DNA of 64,000 nt, from the NCBI GenBank assembly GCA_031841125.1, contig CM063110.1:379134-443133 (forward strand), read 5' to 3'. A program made the position numbers and the translations under genes. This document shows, piece by piece, positions 63,028-64,000 of the stretch; position 1 is the first letter of the stretch, and each line of letters starts with the position of its first letter. Below the pieces are notes generated by a model, which saw only the letters and a program-made list of their open reading frames with translations, ran no database searches and was not told the origin of the DNA. Source of the stretch: Acanthococcus lagerstroemiae. Its lineage: Eukaryota; Arthropoda; Insecta; Hemiptera; Eriococcidae.

Positions 63028-64000
63028 TCAGGTAACCTTCTTAAGTAACTTGCCGACAGATGACCTAATCTTCGATGTCAATTCGTCCCCAGTTTCGTTT
63101 CTTTCGTTTTTTTCTCCGAGATCTTCATGTAATCCTGCGTTTTCGATTTCAGGCATGGCCGATCGTTCATCTGTGGTTACTGACATCATATAGGGCTCTG
63201 TATCGTTCAAATAAGTTCATTTGGCCCATACAGCGACTTTAACACGTCCAACACGCTTTGGAATTCCGGCAGCTCAAGAATTCCATCGTCTTCGAACTCT
63301 GCTGCAATTGATTCAGGTATGTAGTACGCTCTTTTCCCGCGATCTAATCGAATTCCGACAAAAATCGATGCAGATGATTTTTCTCGGACATAAACATCCA
63401 AGATATTTTCATTCATCCTCTTGTTATTCAATCTTCGAACATCAATCTAGTATTTATTTTCGATGCTACTAAAGTATTTCGCAACGTTACTCGCTGAAGT
63501 TCGCCATATCGATTGAGTGTAATAATGTTCAGAGTACTGATCATGGGACAATCCAATTGGAAATCATCTCTGGTTCCTTTGATGCACGCATTTGGTGAAG
63601 TGTTCTGTATTTCCAACATCCCTACGGTTTCATTGACGATGTGTTCGGTGGAACCGCTATCGAACATAATAGATTTCGCTGTTGATCTTTTTGTTTCAGA
63701 CACGGGTTCTGTTACTAACGTTCTCGGTTGCTGTTCGCCATCCTCAACGAGTTGTACGATGAATAATGCCCCAATGATTTCAGCTTCATCTTCTTGTACC
63801 AGTACGCTGGATGATCTCTCTTCTGTTTTCGGCAAATCAAAATTAAACTTCAGTTCGGACTTATTTGTCTTACAAGTGCGAAGTCTAGGACCAAAAACAT
63901 CGCAATTTCATCATCGTTTATCACATTCTCCGATTTCAGCATGGAGAGAAATTTAATGTTATTTCTGCCACGGTTAGTTGTGTTGCTGCGGCGCTGACTA
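63028..64000 (-). pseudogene. Ty1/copia pol fragment with retropepsin, internally deleted
   Basis: On the minus strand, the 63835-63428 frame carries the copia protease signature FDSGSTEHIVN. A shifted frame (63431-63207) then gives ASIFVGIRLDRGKRAYYIPE, which resembles the FVGY...Y.PE segment at the integrase-to-polymerase boundary. The integrase core expected between them is missing, and an acidic piece follows (63210-63028). Upstream to the window edge the frame is Arg/Asn-rich (SQRRSNTTNRGRN), similar to the gag end at 59600. So this is a deletion derivative distinct from the gag fragment at 59577-60619. Truncated by the window edge. Confidence 0.65.

Noticed and set aside
1..64000. tRNA, rRNA or other structured RNA genes
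   Set aside because: No cloverleaf-like sequence with A/B boxes or ribosomal segment was recognised by eye. A tRNAscan or Infernal run would be needed to exclude small ones.

Overview
The window is eukaryotic and almost certainly from an arthropod, most likely an insect. It carries a long TTAGG telomere-type array, an R1-type non-LTR retrotransposon tail, Ty3/gypsy elements (one with an envelope-like region), Ty1/copia fragments, several TA-flanked MITEs and abundant satellite DNA. The sequence is AT-rich and the one convincing cellular-type gene is intron-split.

Layout. 1-1124: 3' end of a non-LTR retrotransposon with its A-rich tail. 1125-6368: satellite with a ~354-bp half-unit (dimer ~708 bp), flipping orientation near 5192. 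6369-6800: short T-rich repeats. 6805-7217: (TTAGG)n running into a 500-N gap (7218-7717). 7718-15388: decayed Ty3/gypsy endogenous retrovirus-like element (pol in several frames, envelope-like region, terminal part). 15389-31388: the same satellite in minus orientation, with a 3.1-kb TA-flanked DNA element at 18472-21565 and inserted ~650-bp cassettes. 31389-32590: LTR- or promoter-like segment with a TATA box. 32600-34925: a second satellite with a ~187-bp monomer. 36596-54374: a young Ty3/gypsy retrotransposon with almost identical 1.34-kb LTRs, itself carrying a 6.66-kb insertion between gag and pol. 58917-60619 and 63028-64000: Ty1/copia fragments and a MITE. 61769-62274: a foldback palindrome.

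The main result is a gene that no single open reading frame reveals. On the minus strand, at least thirteen coding exons between 61557 and 35431 join with compatible phases and GT/AG sites. They encode a protein of about 900 codons: a lysine/arginine-rich N terminus, a C2H2-like zinc finger, a second Cys/His motif, a tyrosine-recombinase (Crypton-like) domain with its Arg, Arg, His and Tyr signature, an acidic tail, a nine-residue tandem repeat and a short C-terminal domain. The 17.8-kb Ty3 element lies in antisense orientation inside the intron before the last two exons, so the gene is physically split across the window. Two one-base frameshifts in the zinc-finger exon leave it open whether the gene works, is a pseudogene, or suffers assembly indels.

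The rest is repeat biology. The G-rich telomere strand points into the assembly gap, which suggests that the left contig ends at a true chromosome end and that the join across the Ns may be artificial.
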